This document shows positions 24,992 through 33,142 of a DNA stretch of 60,531 bases, piece by piece (within the stretch, counting starts at the first letter, position 1; each line of letters begins with the position of its first letter). Source of the stretch: Bacteroidia bacterium (GTDB lineage: Bacteria; Bacteroidota; Bacteroidia; Chitinophagales; UBA2359); NCBI GenBank assembly GCA_030427245.1, contig JAUHXA010000045.1, forward strand, positions 1 through 60,531, given 5' to 3'. The notes below the pieces were generated by a model, which saw only the letters and a list, made by a program, of their open reading frames with translations, searched no databases and was not told the DNA's origin. The position numbers and the translations under genes are program-made.

Positions 24992-26374
24992 TTAAGAAAT
25001 AGTATGTTTTGCATCGTGGTGAGCGTCAATAGCAGAAACATCAGTGGTCAACAAAGCCTCTAATGCTTCTCGAACTCGCTCAAACTTGAATTCCTCCAGC
25101 ACATCTTTCATCAAATGCCGTATCTGATCATTGCACAAATTACCGATACTTCCCTCATGTGTATGCTTCAATTCATAAGAGGGCTTGAAGTTCCCCTCTT
25201 CAATGTCTATACCTATTTTTTTATACGCATCTCTAAAAGGCAGTCCTTCCAATACCAATTGATTAACCACCTCTACGCTGAACATATACTTGTACATCTC
25301 ATCCTCGACCAATCCTTCTTTGACGATGATGTGCTGCAAAGCATAGTGTGCAATTCCCAAGCAATCCTTCATTTCCTTAAAGACAGGCAAAAAGCTTTCT
25401 TTGATAACCTGCAAATCTCGGTGATAACCCACTGGTAAATTGGTGGTAATCATTGCAATCTCATTCGGCAATGCTTGGATTTTGTTGCATTTGGCTCTAA
25501 TCAACTCAAATACATCGGGATTCTTCTTCTGAGGCATGATACTCGAACCTGTGGTCAAATCTTTCGGAAGGCTTACAAAGCCAAAATTTTGACTCATAAA
25601 TAAGCAAACATCTTGCGCCATTTTTGCCAAAGTCGCTGCAACAGAAGCCAAAGCCGAAGCCACAATTCTTTCCGTTTTACCCCGTCCCATTTGGGCATAG
25701 ACAACATTATAGTTAAGGGCTTCAAAACCTAATAAATCGGTGGTCATTTGACGGTTCAAAGGAAAAGAAGAACCATAACCCGCCGCAGAACCCAATGGAT
25801 TTTTGTTAGAAATTCGATAAGCAGACTGTAATAGTAGCATATCATCCACCAAACTTTCGGCATAAGCTGCAAACCACAATCCGAAAGAGGAAGGCATCGC
25901 TACTTGATAATGCGTATAGCCTGGCATCAAGACCGTTTTGTATTTTTCACTTTGCTGCAAAAGCAATTCAAAAAGCGGCTGAATGTGTTCGACTACTTCT
26001 TGTATCGCATCCCGAGTGAACAGCTTCAAATCTACCAAAACTTGGTCATTGCGAGAACGCCCACTATGGATTTTTTTGCCCATATCGCCCAATCGCTGTG
26101 TCAACATTCCCTCCACTTGTGAGTGAACGTCTTCCACACCTTCTTCTATTTCAAACTGTTCTGCTTGAATTTCACGATAAATATTTTGAAGTTCTTGGGA
26201 GAGAATTTGGTATTCATTGGAGGAAAGGAGTCCGATACTCTCTAACATTTTGATGTGAGCAAGAGAGCCTAAAACATCGTGGGGAGCAAGGAAAACATCC
26301 AATTCTTTGTCTTTTCCGACAGTAAATTTTTCGATTTCTTTGTTTACTTCAAAGCCTTTTTGCCAAAGCTTCAT
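24992..26374 (-). CDS. argH: Argininosuccinate lyase
   Basis: Cleaves argininosuccinate to arginine and fumarate, the last step of arginine synthesis. The 460-residue length and landmarks fit: VEDVHSQVEGML, HSGRSRNDQV, the catalytic-base region MPGYTHYQVAMPSSFG, and the fumarase/aspartase-superfamily signature GSSIMPQKKNPD near residue 280. No other arginine gene is adjacent. It has a good promoter (26428-26458) and its own terminator, so it is a single-gene unit. Confidence 0.95.
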   Translation of the reverse strand: MKLWQKGFEVNKEIEKFTVGKDKELDVFLAPHDVLGSLAHIKMLESIGLLSSNEYQILSQELQNIYREIQAEQFEIEEGVEDVHSQVEGMLTQRLGDMGKKIHSGRSRNDQVLVDLKLFTRDAIQEVVEHIQPLFELLLQQSEKYKTVLMPGYTHYQVAMPSSFGLWFAAYAESLVDDMLLLQSAYRISNKNPLGSAAGYGSSFPLNRQMTTDLLGFEALNYNVVYAQMGRGKTERIVASALASVAATLAKMAQDVCLFMSQNFGFVSLPKDLTTGSSIMPQKKNPDVFELIRAKCNKIQALPNEIAMITTNLPVGYHRDLQVIKESFLPVFKEMKDCLGIAHYALQHIIVKEGLVEDEMYKYMFSVEVVNQLVLEGLPFRDAYKKIGIDIEEGNFKPSYELKHTHEGSIGNLCNDQIRHLMKDVLEEFKFERVREALEALLTTDVSAIDAHHDAKHTIS

Positions 26375-26427
26375 ATAGTGTTGCTGTTTTTTTCTTAACC
26401 TTTAGATAAGGTAGGGTTAAATTTTGC

Positions 26428-26458
26428 CAAAGTTAGGACATTCTATTGAAGGAGGCAA
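26428..26458 (-). promoter_or_regulatory. Promoter of argH
   Basis: On the minus strand TTG (26458-26456) is followed after 20 bases by TAACTTTG (26435-26428), a full match to the Bacteroidota TTG / TAnnTTTG pattern. It predicts a leader of about 47 bases before the argH start. Confidence 0.55.
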
Positions 26459-26605
26459 GGTTTTTTTGAGATTTAAGTATGAATCATGGTTACTTACTTG
26501 GGTGTGACTGCTTTGCAAGATTTTTTTTGAGAAAAAACAAAACATATAAAAACATTGCATTAAGCAAATCAAGAATTGCCTACTTCTCTACTTGAAGCAT
26601 TTGTG

Positions 26606-26613
26606 TATCTTTG
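26606..26613 (+). promoter_or_regulatory. Candidate promoter box for the DUF1456 gene
   Basis: TATCTTTG lies 55 bases before the start at 26668. TTG words occur upstream but not at the standard spacing. Confidence 0.4.
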
Positions 26614-26667
26614 CATTGTAATGAAATGCCTCCTTTTCGGACTTTGTACTAAACAATAAATAACCAA

Positions 26668-27135
26668 ATGACCAACAACGACATTTTCCGCCGCCTCCGT
26701 TATATTTTCGACTTCAATGATTCCAAAATGATAGAACTATTTCGCCTTGCCGATTACGAAACAACCCGTGCAGAAGTCAGCGATTGGTTGAAGAAAGAAG
26801 ACGATGAAGCTTTTCAAGAATTGAAGGATGAGAGTTTGGCTATTTTTTTGAATGGGCTTATCAATGCCAAACGTGGTAAAAGAGAAGGTCCGCAACCCAA
26901 ACCTGAAAAAGTTTTGGACAACAACATTATCCTTAGAAAATTAAAAATTGCGTTGAACCTACGAGAAGAAGATATGTTGAAGGTATTTGAATTGGCGAAA
27001 GTCAAGATTGGGAAGCACGAATTGAGTGCTTTTTTTCGTAAACCTACACAAAAACAGTATCGAGCTTGTCAAGACCAGTATTTGCGTAATTTTTTGAAGG
27101 GATTGCAGGTCAAGTATCGGACTGATGCAGGGTAA
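26668..27135 (+). CDS. DUF1456 family protein (YehS-like)
   Basis: A 155-residue protein with two tandem DUF1456 domains, each starting with a similar pattern (NDIFRRLRYIFDFNDSKMIE at residue 4 and NNIILRKLKIALNLREEDML near residue 86) and separated by a basic linker (KRGKREGPQPKPEK). The family is related to Escherichia coli YehS, whose role is unknown. It is convergent with the DEAD-box helicase gene, with only 27 bases between the stops. Confidence 0.9.
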   Translation: MTNNDIFRRLRYIFDFNDSKMIELFRLADYETTRAEVSDWLKKEDDEAFQELKDESLAIFLNGLINAKRGKREGPQPKPEKVLDNNIILRKLKIALNLREEDMLKVFELAKVKIGKHELSAFFRKPTQKQYRACQDQYLRNFLKGLQVKYRTDAG

Positions 27136-27162
27136 TTTTTTACCATTACTGAGTGTGAATTT

Positions 27163-28500
27163 CTATCGTTTCTTCTTTTTCTGCCCCCTTGTTTGCGGCT
27201 TTCCATACTTCAAGTGCATTTTTTCGGCACGTCGAATCTTGTTGTTCGTCTTTTTGTTCTTTTCTTTTTTCTCGTGAAAAGCCTTGCCCGTAGGTTTTGC
27301 TGTTTTGATTTTGTGGTGATTGAAAGGAATGAACTCAACAGGCTTTTCGAGGTCAATCAATTCGTCAGATAAGACCAAATCAGCGGGATTAGAAAGAACA
27401 GGAATTTCCAAGGACATCAACTCTTCAATCTCTTTTTTATATGCTTCTTCGGTTTCTGACACAAACGAAATTGCTACCCCTTTTTTCTCAGCTCGTCCTG
27501 TTCGACCGATGCGGTGAATGTATTTTTCGGCAACATCTGGTAAATCAAAATTAATGATGTGTGTCACTTCTGAAACATCTAACCCCCTCGCTATAATGTC
27601 CGTAGCTATTAAAAATCGGTATGTTCCATCATCAAATTTACCAACCGTATCAAAGCGATTGTTTTGAGATTTGGAGGAGTGAATCAAACCCATGACTTCT
27701 TCAAAATTGGGCAACAGTCGCTCATATAAAACATCCGCCATCTTTTTGGTACTCGCAAACACCAACACCTTGGACATTTCGGGATGGTCTCTAAATAGTA
27801 TCTCCAAAAGGTTGGCTTTGGAATTGAAGTTGGGCACTTCGTAGGCGTATTGTTCGATGTTTTCGAGTGGTGCGCCAGAAGGAGCCGCTTCAATTTTTTC
27901 AAATAAAAGGGTAAACTCGTGAATCACCGCCTCTACTTCTTCGGTCATTGTAGCCGAAAACATCAGGTGTTGCCTTCTTCTCGGCAAAAATTCAATGATT
28001 TCTCTTAGCTGGGTTCTAAATCCCAAATTCAACATTTCATCCACCTCGTCAATAATCAACCGATTGATTTTCTTCGTCTTCAATACCCCATCTTTCATCA
28101 AATCTCCCAATCGTCCTGGAGTTCCGACCACGACATCTGCTCCTCCACTTACCGCTATTTTTTGGGTGCGAATATTCGTTCCACCATAGACTCCTACAAC
28201 TTGAAAAGTCATGTATTTGGTGAGTTTTTCGACTTCTTCGACTACTTGTGCGACCAATTCTCTGGTCGGTACAATGATGAGAATTTGAGGAGAAGGAGAG
28301 TTGGAAAATTTCCACAGCTTCAAGGTTGGCAGTAAGTAAGCATAGGTCTTTCCTGTTCCTGTTTGGGCGATTCCTACCACATCTTTTCCCGCCATGATGG
28401 GCGAAAAAACTTTGTGCTGAATGGTGGTAGGTTCGATAATTCCGAGGTCTTCTAAAGCGGAGTATAAAGGACGATTGAGATTTAAATCTTGGAAGGTCAT
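27163..28500 (-). CDS. DEAD-box RNA helicase
   Basis: A 445-residue ATP-dependent RNA helicase, probably acting in ribosome assembly or RNA turnover. The motifs in order are the Q-motif region (EPTTIQHKVF), AQTGTGKT, PTRELVAQ, DEVDEML (DEVD rather than DEAD), SATM, DIIARGLDV and HRIGRTGRAE. A short basic tail (KKEKNKKTNNKIRRAEKMHL) follows the helicase core and may bind RNA. The spacing gives no sign of an operon. Confidence 0.92.
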   Translation of the reverse strand: MTFQDLNLNRPLYSALEDLGIIEPTTIQHKVFSPIMAGKDVVGIAQTGTGKTYAYLLPTLKLWKFSNSPSPQILIIVPTRELVAQVVEEVEKLTKYMTFQVVGVYGGTNIRTQKIAVSGGADVVVGTPGRLGDLMKDGVLKTKKINRLIIDEVDEMLNLGFRTQLREIIEFLPRRRQHLMFSATMTEEVEAVIHEFTLLFEKIEAAPSGAPLENIEQYAYEVPNFNSKANLLEILFRDHPEMSKVLVFASTKKMADVLYERLLPNFEEVMGLIHSSKSQNNRFDTVGKFDDGTYRFLIATDIIARGLDVSEVTHIINFDLPDVAEKYIHRIGRTGRAEKKGVAISFVSETEEAYKKEIEELMSLEIPVLSNPADLVLSDELIDLEKPVEFIPFNHHKIKTAKPTGKAFHEKKEKNKKTNNKIRRAEKMHLKYGKPQTRGQKKKKR

Positions 28501-28533
28501 TCTTTTCGGTTATTATTTGATACCTGACTGTTT

Positions 28534-28573
28534 TGCTCTACAGCCTTGAACATAAATTTGCTACAGAAAGGAA
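28534..28573. repeat. Direct repeat copy 1
   Basis: TGCTCTACAGCCTTGAACAT and the following AAATTTGCTACAGAAAGGAA. A second, about 80 percent identical copy in the same orientation lies 135 bases to the right. Both sit in the 309-base gap between the helicase and aminopeptidase genes. Apart from these repeats I see no gene there. Confidence 0.6.
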
Positions 28574-28668
28574 TTCCGCATTGGATGAAGAATCTCCAAT
28601 ACCAAGTGAGATTCTTTTCGTAACCTATTCTTGTTGGTTATTAGTAAATTAGTTATTGGTGATGCGTT

Positions 28669-28709
28669 TGCCCTACAGCCTTGAACACGAATCTGCTATA
28701 AAAAAGAAC
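28669..28709. repeat. Direct repeat copy 2
   Basis: TGCCCTACAGCCTTGAACAC followed by GAATCTGCTATAAAAAAGAAC. The core CTACAGCCTTGAACA is identical in both copies, and an ATCTGCTA-like word follows in each. It may be a relic of a duplicated regulatory or REP-type element. Confidence 0.6.
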
Positions 28710-28809
28710 CTCGTTCAATGCAAATATGCCAAGTGCAGAAAATTCCTTTCAGTAATAGATTCCAGTTCCAAGCTCATACAATGATTAGAAATCAATCAGG
28801 AGCCTTCAA

Positions 28810-30207
28810 TCAACTAGTCACTGTCTTCCTCAACGCCTCAATTTCTTCAATGGTTTTCGGAATCGGTTTACCCAAAACCCTTCTACCCGTTGCGGTCACC
28901 AACACATTGTCTTCAATGCGAATTCCTCCAAAATTACGGTAATTTTCCAAAGCTTCATAATTAATGAACTCAGTATATCTGCCTTCTTTCTGCCATTTGT
29001 CTATCAATTCGGGAATAAAATAAATGCCAGGCTCAACGGTCACCACATGCCCTGCTTGCAGTTTTCGACCAAATCGAAGCGAACTATAACCAAACAGTTT
29101 ACTTCTTTGAATCGTGTCGTCATACCCCACAAAATCTTCGCCCAAATCTTCCATGTCATGCACATCCAAACCAATCGCATGACCCAATCCGTGAGGCATA
29201 AACAGTGCCACTGCCCCTGCTGCAACTGCTTCCTCCACACTTCCCTTCATAAGACCAACCGCTTTCAAACCTTCTGCAATGACTTCCATCGCCAAAAGAT
29301 GAATTTCTTGGTAGGAAATACGTGGGCGAATCGCTTCAATAGCAGCCATTTGAGCATCCAACACGATTTGGTAAATGGCTTTTTGTTGTTCTGTAAAGTG
29401 TGTGTCAACAGGAAAAGTACGGGTGATGTCGCTTGCATAACTCGACTCCAATTCCACTCCAAAATCCCCCAATACCAACTGCCCTTTTTGCAGCTTATTA
29501 CCATGATAATGATTGTGCAAAGTCTGTCCATTGACGGTCAAAATGATGGGGTAGGCCATCTGCCCCCCTTCTCTTACCGCAATGCCTTGAATCGCTCCTA
29601 CTATTTCACGTTCTAAAACACCTGCTTGAGTGACCTCCATCACAGTTGTATGCAAATCGGCGGTGACATTCAACGCCTTTTCCATTTCTGCAATTTCCTC
29701 ATCACTTTTGATAGAGCGCTGGTTTACAATAGCTTTAATCAAAGGAACGGACGTTTCATTTTTAATTTCTTTTACAGGGATTTGCAGCCATTCATGGAGC
29801 TTCAAAGTGTTTTTGGCTCGGTAAGGTGGCAAAAAGTGAACGGTTTGACCTTTCGATTGTGCTTTTTGAAGGGTTGATGCAATCTGGCTTCGGGGTGCAA
29901 CACAGGTAACCCCTACGTTTTTTGCTTTGTTTTTCAAAGAAATTTGACTTCCCATCCATACTACATCGTCCATCGTTGCTTCATCACCAAACAAGGCCGA
30001 TTGTTCACCTTCAATATCTATCATGCCGACCAAACCCGCTTGATTGATTCCGAAATAATACAAAAAAGTACTATCTTGTCGGAAGTGATAAATATTGTCG
30101 GCATAGTTCATACCTTCCTCCTCATTACCAAGTAGGAGTATCATACCAGAACCGACTTGTTCAGCCAATTTTTGTCGTCTTTCGACATAAGTGTTTGTAG
30201 AGAACAT
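28810..30207 (-). CDS. pepP: Aminopeptidase P (Xaa-Pro aminopeptidase), M24B family
   Basis: Removes N-terminal residues preceding proline. The 465-residue protein has an N-terminal creatinase-like domain (residues 1-170) and a C-terminal pita-bread metallopeptidase domain. The five metal ligands are in place: LGDFGVELESSYASDITR (two Asp), HGLGHAIGLDVHD (His), TVEPGIYF (Glu) and GGIRIEDNVLVT (Glu). There is no signal peptide, so it is cytoplasmic. No operon partner is evident. Confidence 0.92.
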   Translation of the reverse strand: MFSTNTYVERRQKLAEQVGSGMILLLGNEEEGMNYADNIYHFRQDSTFLYYFGINQAGLVGMIDIEGEQSALFGDEATMDDVVWMGSQISLKNKAKNVGVTCVAPRSQIASTLQKAQSKGQTVHFLPPYRAKNTLKLHEWLQIPVKEIKNETSVPLIKAIVNQRSIKSDEEIAEMEKALNVTADLHTTVMEVTQAGVLEREIVGAIQGIAVREGGQMAYPIILTVNGQTLHNHYHGNKLQKGQLVLGDFGVELESSYASDITRTFPVDTHFTEQQKAIYQIVLDAQMAAIEAIRPRISYQEIHLLAMEVIAEGLKAVGLMKGSVEEAVAAGAVALFMPHGLGHAIGLDVHDMEDLGEDFVGYDDTIQRSKLFGYSSLRFGRKLQAGHVVTVEPGIYFIPELIDKWQKEGRYTEFINYEALENYRNFGGIRIEDNVLVTATGRRVLGKPIPKTIEEIEALRKTVTS

Positions 30208-30338
30208 AGGGTTTGTTTACTTGTCATTTAAAAATGTAAATAAGTGCTATTTTTTGGAAAAAAACAAAATTGTAGGCTTTATTTTTGAACTCATCTAAAA
30301 AATGTGTGACTTGAATCTAGGGTTCAAAAGTTTTGTTC

Positions 30339-30519
30339 CTAAAACGACTCAAAACCAACCACATCTACCTCGTATCCCAAATGACTGTGCATAGGCAGCA
30401 TTCTCCGAGTATTGATAACCTGCAATTCGCTCAACCTAATGTATTCGATTGTTCAATACTGCTCGAATCAGCGTTTTGAATTCATGGTCGGTATAGTTGT
30501 TGTTAGAGATGTTGGTCAT
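30339..30519 (-). pseudogene. Frameshifted short gene remnant
   Basis: A 27-codon frame from ATG 30519 (MTNISNNNYTDHEFKTLIRA) runs into a stop at 30436. The minus-strand frame offset by one base continues as protein-like sequence (EYIRLSELQVINTRRMLPMH, then SHLGYEVDVVGFESF) to a stop at 30339. The total span is 3n+1 bases, as expected for one frameshift in a gene of about 60 codons. It begins 11 bases after the stop of the VOC gene. No family is recognised. The rest of the 322-base gap to 30208 holds nothing I can identify. Confidence 0.4.
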
Positions 30520-30529
30520 GATTCATTCA

Positions 30530-30931
30530 TTAATCAGATGCCACTAGCTCTACTTTTATTCTGTCAGGGTCTTCAAAAAAAACAGCATAGTAGTTCTTGC
30601 CGCCAGCGTAAGGGTGTTTAGCACTGTATAATATCGTAACTTTTTTTTCTTTCAACTGATTCGTAAAATCATCCACTGCTTTGCGTGATTCGACATGAAA
30701 AGCAATATGATTAAGTCCAGTTCTTTTACGATGGTATTCTATATCGAGGTATTTATCTTCTGTTTGAACAAAAACTAAGTAGCTGTCCAAAAGTTTATAA
30801 CTTATACCTTTATCCCATTCTTGATATTTGTCGTATCCTAACTTAGTCAATAGCCAATTCCAGAATTCAATGGTCTTTTCTAAATTACTGACATATATTT
30901 CAATGTGGTGGATTATTCCGTGTTTAGCCAT
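30530..30931 (-). CDS. VOC family protein (glyoxalase-like)
   Basis: A 133-residue single-domain protein of the vicinal oxygen chelate superfamily. Likely metal ligands are the His of IIHHIEIYVSNL, the His of TGLNHIAFHV and the Glu of IKVELVASD. The frame opens 15 codons earlier, but MAKHGIIHHIEIY is the normal family start and the extra N-terminal residues (CKCKNR) are atypical. The substrate is unknown; fosfomycin, glyoxal and dioxygenase functions all occur in this fold. A frameshifted remnant follows 11 bases downstream. Confidence 0.8.
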   Translation of the reverse strand: MAKHGIIHHIEIYVSNLEKTIEFWNWLLTKLGYDKYQEWDKGISYKLLDSYLVFVQTEDKYLDIEYHRKRTGLNHIAFHVESRKAVDDFTNQLKEKKVTILYSAKHPYAGGKNYYAVFFEDPDRIKVELVASD

Positions 30932-31012
30932 TCTATTTTTACATTTACAACTTTCTGAAAACACACCTAATTTCAATAAAACACAAAGATTTATGTATCA
31001 CTCAGATTACGT

Positions 31013-31432
31013 TCAAGCAGGAAACTCCACAAAATTCCTCGGCGTTTCGTACAGCCGTACCGCCAAATCTAAATGCGCTGGCAATCGGGTGCGAATGCGT
31101 TTCCATATTACCACCACAATATTTTCAGCCGTAGGATTGAGGTTTTTGAAGTCTTCGGTGTCGAGGTTGAGGTTTTTGTGGTCAAAACGGTCTTCGACTT
31201 CCTCCTTGATGATGTCCTTCAATACCTTTATATCAATCACATAACCCGTTTCTGGGTCAATCTCGCCGATTACCTTCACCTCCAATTCGTAGTTGTGTCC
31301 GTGATAATTTGGGTTGTTGCAGAGTCCAAAAATGGCTTTGTTTTTTTCGTCACTCCACTTTGGGTTGTGTAATCGGTGGGCAGCATTGAAGTGAGCTTTT
31401 CTAAAAACCGAAACTTTCATATCTTTATCCAT
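31013..31432 (-). CDS. queD: 6-pyruvoyltetrahydropterin synthase / QueD family enzyme
   Basis: A 139-residue tunnel-fold enzyme that converts dihydroneopterin triphosphate either to 6-carboxytetrahydropterin (queuosine pathway) or 6-pyruvoyltetrahydropterin. The zinc ligands are His19 (FNAAHRL), His44 and His46 (YHGHNYE); Cys38 (GLCNNPNYHGH) is the catalytic cysteine, and FDHKNLN carries the acid/histidine pair. The CNNPNxHGHNY form is closer to the pyruvoyl-synthase type than to classical QueD, so the product remains open. No other queuosine gene is nearby. It is divergent from the delta'-like gene. Confidence 0.88.
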   Translation of the reverse strand: MDKDMKVSVFRKAHFNAAHRLHNPKWSDEKNKAIFGLCNNPNYHGHNYELEVKVIGEIDPETGYVIDIKVLKDIIKEEVEDRFDHKNLNLDTEDFKNLNPTAENIVVVIWKRIRTRLPAHLDLAVRLYETPRNFVEFPA

Positions 31433-31502
31433 CCTTTTTTTTAATCCATTATTTAACAGCTAAAGAAAGGGATGGTTTAGAAAACGTTTTAAAACAGCCA
31501 AT

Positions 31503-32612
31503 TTGCAATTCAAAGGAGTTATAGGTCAACAAGATATCAAAGATTACTTGCTTAATAGTGCACAAAGTAATCAGGTGAGTCACGCCCAAATGTTTTTGGG
31601 AAGCGAAGGCAGTGGCAATTTAGCTTTGGCGATTGCTTTTGCTCAATATCTTCAATGCAGAAACAAAGGGGTAGAGGATGCTTGTGGAATATGCCGTAGC
31701 TGTATCAAAGCCAACAAATTGATGCACCCCGATATCCATTTTTCGTACCCAACCGTGGGCAGCAAAGCGAAAAGTACGGATTTTTTGACAGAGTGGCGGA
31801 CGGCAGTGGCGGAGCAGCCCTATATGAATGTGTATCAATGGTTGCAGCACATCAAAGCGGAAAATAAGCAGGGAAATATTACCAGAGAAGAATGTGAGGC
31901 AATTATCCGAAAGCTGAGTTTGCGAGCTTACGAGTCGACTTACAAAGTATTGATTATGTGGATGCCCGAATATTTGGGTAAAGAAGGGAATCGCTTGTTG
32001 AAGCTCATTGAAGAGCCTCCCGACAATACAGTTTTTCTATTCGTAGCTGAAAACTCCAATTTGATATTGAATACGATTTTATCGAGAACTCAACAATTGC
32101 GGATTTACCGACTTTCGGATGCTGAGATTGCAGAAGCATTGGTCGCCCAACATAATTTGACAGAAAACAAGGCTCGTCAGGTTGCAATCCTTGCAGAAGG
32201 AAATTATAACAAAGCGTTGGAACTCTTGTCAAACAGCGAAAATGACAATCAACAACTTCTAATTAGCTGGATTGGGGCATGTTTATCTAATCAATCGGTC
32301 ATTTTATTGCAGTGGGTGGAAGAAATTGCTAAATTGGGGCGTGAAAATCAAAAAAATTTTATTAAATATGCCTTATATTTCCTTAGGCAGTCTTTTCTAC
32401 TGCAAGTAGGGCAAATGAAAACGACTGCTTTGAGTAATCAGGAACTTCAATTGGCGAAGCAACTGATGGAAAAAATGACTTTAGAGCATTTTGAATCCGT
32501 GATACAGCTTTTGGACGAAGCTTCGTATCATGTCGAACGAAATGCCAATCCAAAGATATTGTTTCTACATTTGTCTATTCAGGTTATGGAACACTATAAG
32601 GATGTCAGATGA
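31503..32612 (+). CDS. holB: DNA polymerase III delta'-like clamp-loader subunit
   Basis: A 369-residue AAA+ protein of the clamp-loader type. FKGVIGQQDIKDYLLNSAQS is the usual N-terminal helix, followed by GSEGSGNLALA in place of a functional P-loop (the Lys is lost, as in many delta' subunits that do not hydrolyse ATP), a zinc module (CRNKGVEDACGICRSCIKAN, four Cys) and LSRTQQLRI near the SRC motif (Cys replaced by Thr). A delta' role is the best fit. There is no ATG; the TTG at 31503 is the most likely start. A 530-base gap without a gene follows. Confidence 0.85.
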   Translation: MQFKGVIGQQDIKDYLLNSAQSNQVSHAQMFLGSEGSGNLALAIAFAQYLQCRNKGVEDACGICRSCIKANKLMHPDIHFSYPTVGSKAKSTDFLTEWRTAVAEQPYMNVYQWLQHIKAENKQGNITREECEAIIRKLSLRAYESTYKVLIMWMPEYLGKEGNRLLKLIEEPPDNTVFLFVAENSNLILNTILSRTQQLRIYRLSDAEIAEALVAQHNLTENKARQVAILAEGNYNKALELLSNSENDNQQLLISWIGACLSNQSVILLQWVEEIAKLGRENQKNFIKYALYFLRQSFLLQVGQMKTTALSNQELQLAKQLMEKMTLEHFESVIQLLDEASYHVERNANPKILFLHLSIQVMEHYKDVR

Positions 32613-33142
32613 GAGAAGTGTGAAAAGAGATAACGATTAGAATCCCACTTTCCCCCTTCTCTTCCAAATAACAAAAATAATTTCCGATTTCGGAATCTAT
32701 ATATATATGAACCCTCAAACATTCAGAGGAAATGATTGTCAAGTTGAATGTACTATTTTATTAACAACAGATATCGAATAGTTGAAGAAAGTACAGTGAA
32801 TGATGCGGTAAAATTAACAGATAACTACTATTTTAATATAAAACACCAACTTAATCGTCCCTTAACACCAATATCAAACATTTGATTGTTATTGGGTTGA
32901 TTAATAAAAAATAGCTCTATTTATATTCCGTTATATGAAATGGATTGAGTGGAATTTGAAGCAGTTGAAGTCAGCTCTTTTTTTTGAGTCTTCAATGGAC
33001 ATAACTGAATAGACAAATTGAGCATTGGAAGTAGAATCCATCCATTAATTACCTGAAAAACAAAGAGGTAATTTTATCGAACCCCATCATTCCCTACCTA
33101 TATTTTCTTCAATCTTCGACTCTATTATAAACGATACGAATT
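32613..33142. other. Intergenic region between holB and ricT
   Basis: No convincing gene. The first 60 bases contain a purine-rich tract and a CCCCCTTCTCTT complement that could weakly terminate holB. A 25-codon frame (ATG near 32937, MKWIEWNLKQLKSALFFESS) is too short and lacks support. A TATATTTT word near 33100 could be a poor promoter box for ricT. Nothing else stands out. Confidence 0.5.

Noticed and set aside
28718-28942. Short plus-strand frame in the helicase-pepP gap
   Set aside because: More than half overlaps the pepP coding end in antisense; no domain.
30412-30621. Plus-strand frame across the VOC gene end
   Set aside because: Antisense to the VOC gene and the frameshifted remnant; no family features.
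32937-33014. 25-codon frame between holB and ricT
   Set aside because: Too short, no supporting promoter or homology; recorded only in the gap description.
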